Of a stretch of 64,000 nt of DNA, positions 58,101 through 61,100 are shown piece by piece. This DNA is from Nautilus pompilius. Lineage: Eukaryota; Mollusca; Cephalopoda; Nautilida; Nautilidae. Both the position numbers and the translations under genes were made by a program. How positions within the stretch are numbered: position 1 is the stretch's first letter; each line of letters starts with the position of its first letter. The stretch spans positions 186,001 to 250,000 of the forward strand of contig JACATO010000933.1 in NCBI GenBank assembly GCA_018389105.1. Reading direction: 5' to 3'. Under the pieces are notes generated by a model. It was not told where the DNA came from and did no database searches. It worked only from the letters and a program-made list of their open reading frames with translations.

Positions 58101-61100
58101 CGCAGTCGATAAATGGTTGGGATAGTCTTGACTTGTCAGAAAATGACATTTATCTGGTGTGAGAACCACTCGCCAACAGGAAATATAGGTTCATATAGAA
58201 TCTTAGAAGGCAGTAAGTTAAATGTTATTCAGAAGCAAATCCAAGACAAAAGCTGAGAATGGCATTTGAATTAGTAGATAATAAAAAGTAATTATCTGAA
58301 AAAATGCTTATGTATAGTGTGACTTAATTTTCTTTTATAGAAAATTGTCAAGTCAGTTTCCAAAAAATTTATTCAGTTACATCTAAAACATTGTTTATAA
58401 CTAAAAAGTAAACGAGGATCTTATTCTCAGCAGATTTGTCATAGGTAAGATTAATACTGCATTCTAAATAAAATAGCTGTCTTTTTCATGTGAAATTGAA
58501 TAATAAAGGTGTTAGAATTTATTTACTTTTATTTTATAAATCATAACTTCCAAATGTGTGTAATTTCTAAAAATAAGAGTTAAAATTTTAAAAGATGAAG
58601 AAATGTTTTCAGTAATCACTTGAAATCGTGTTTATTTTCCTACTGTTTAAATGGAAAGATCAAATGAAAATAGAAGCTTAAAAAAACAGGAGAGAATAAT
58701 TTTTTTAATACAACTTTTTTTTACTGAAAAAAATTATTATACTCCATAAATGTGTGGTAAAAGACCTAGTAGTACCCTACCCTTTCAATTAGTATGTAGT
58801 GAAAGTCAAAATGTTAACAATAGATCCAGCTTCCACACAAAATGCCAGTACATTTGAACGAGGCCTACTTTCTTTTATATGCAATCCTAGACACTTTAAA
58901 GTAGATTTTGAAATTTTCAAATTATTAATGTCAAATTTACCTGGCACAATTTCTTTGTATTGAATGATAAATCTTTTGATGGGACTATTACCATTTGCTC
59001 CTGGGTCCCACCTAATTATCACAATTCCGGGATTGTTTGGGTCAAGAGTTACAGACCGTATTATTGGTTTGAAAGGTAACACTGAAAAGCAAGCAGTAAT
59101 ATGATTTTAGCACAAAACGTTTAGTTTGAAAATAAATATTAAGATGAGGATAAACTTTGGGGAGACTACTGTAAAATAGACAATTTACTATTTTGTTTCT
59201 ACTCTTAAACAAACAATAAGACAAAATTTTGAAAATTGTTTTAAACAATAGTCTGTTAAGAAATTTCCAAATACATCCACAAATAGTAACAAGTTAATAA
59301 CCGAAAATATTTATGTTTTGTTTAAATTTTTCCAAATCCTGATGAAGGTTGCCAGTTCTGTATAAGTATAATGTAATACAATCTAGAATACACTCACTTT
59401 TGCTTTGATTTTTTTCTTCTTATAAAGTCTAAAAGGTCTTTCTAAGCAAAGAATAATCAGGACAGATAAATCTACCACCAATATACTAAACAGACACTGA
59501 GAGGTCAATAAAGAGTTCCATCAAAGTTCTGGGAAAAAATCTGCTGTACAAAAAAAATATATGAAAACTAACAAACTTGAAAGTACAACTACTTCAAAAA
59601 GAAAATTTTCAGTTAAATCAGGTGAAGAAATAAAAACAAAATAATATGATAGCTTATTACAAATAAGATGAACCAGAACTATTAGAGAAATAGTTCAAAC
59701 AGGAAAAATGTTAAAAGACTAATCTTAAAACAGCTGTAGTATATATACCTTAAAAATTACCAAAGCACTGGCAGATGTTTAACAGGAAGAACTACAAAAC
59801 TACTGTAATTTGAAGTCAACATCAATATATTTATGACAGGTGTTAATTAAAATAAACCATTAGCTTCTGAAAGTCTCCATAAATATTTAAAAAATCACTG
59901 CTGTAGACTACAAATAGCTGTGTTAATATTCAAAATTTATCAGTCTATATCAGTGCTTCTCAAACTTATGAGGCATGAAACCTTTTCAAAGTTGGATACT
60001 GCATTGCAGAACCCATGACACGCTTCATTGAAAATATGAGAAACATATTTTAATAGCAAACCATACATGCACAAATTACAAATACGATTCAAGAATTACA
60101 TAGAGTACTAAATTTAATTAATTAATGACTAAGTGTTGCTGCTTTGATTTAATCATAACCTCAAACCAAGGAATATCTTTGCAAAGCGTGCACTGCATCG
60201 CAATAGCCAAATTCTTTCTGAGACTGTTCTGCATTTTTGTTTTGATTTGAGACAAGAAAATCCCTTCTTACAAAGGTAAGTGTTTGGAGTTTTGAAAGCC
60301 TCCTCAGAAATTACAGGAATATCACCTTGTGTCAACAAGGACACCCGAAACCTTCCTCTGCTGCCCCATTAAATCTTTGAAAGAGGTTCTTCAGAACAAC
60401 ATCAGCAATGAGTTCAGTGAGAGGATCCATATCCAATGCTTTCCCCTCCAGCTCAGTAACTTCTGTGGGAAAGTATACTGCAAAATTTTCTTCTAGATAT
60501 TTCAAATGAGGACAAAAGTTCTTTTATCTCTTTAAAATCATCTGCATAAGCATCTGGAGAACTTCTTGTAGGGTGTGAAAACTTGAGAAATCTCCAAGCT
60601 CTACCTTGTCTTTCCACAATTTAAGCCTCAACATGAATGCTTTCTCTTTGCTGTGTTGAGTGAAGACATCAATCTTTTTGCTTTGCAGGCTCAGATCAAA
60701 CAGAGACACCAGGTGTGCCAATTTCGATATTCATACAGGATCCATGAAAAGGGAAGCCTTCTCATGCTTCTCCTTAGTCGAAAACACTAGAATTTTCTCT
60801 CATAATTTGAACACCCTGCTGAGAATTTTTTCCCTTCAAGAGCTAACAACTCCGAGTGAACCCAGTGTTTCGTACTCTACTCCTATTTCCTCGCACAATT
60901 CCTGGAACATGCATAGTTTTTCCCTTTCCACCAGCCTTGACATGATCTAGTTTCTAATCATATCTTCCAAAACAACCTCAAGTTCCTCGCTGATATTCTG
61001 CAGTAAATCATTTTACAGCAAGTGCGTCACAACGAATTTGCAATGCTTCGAAATAAGTGGGGGTGTAGGTACTCATATCCTGGTAATTATTCCCAAAATT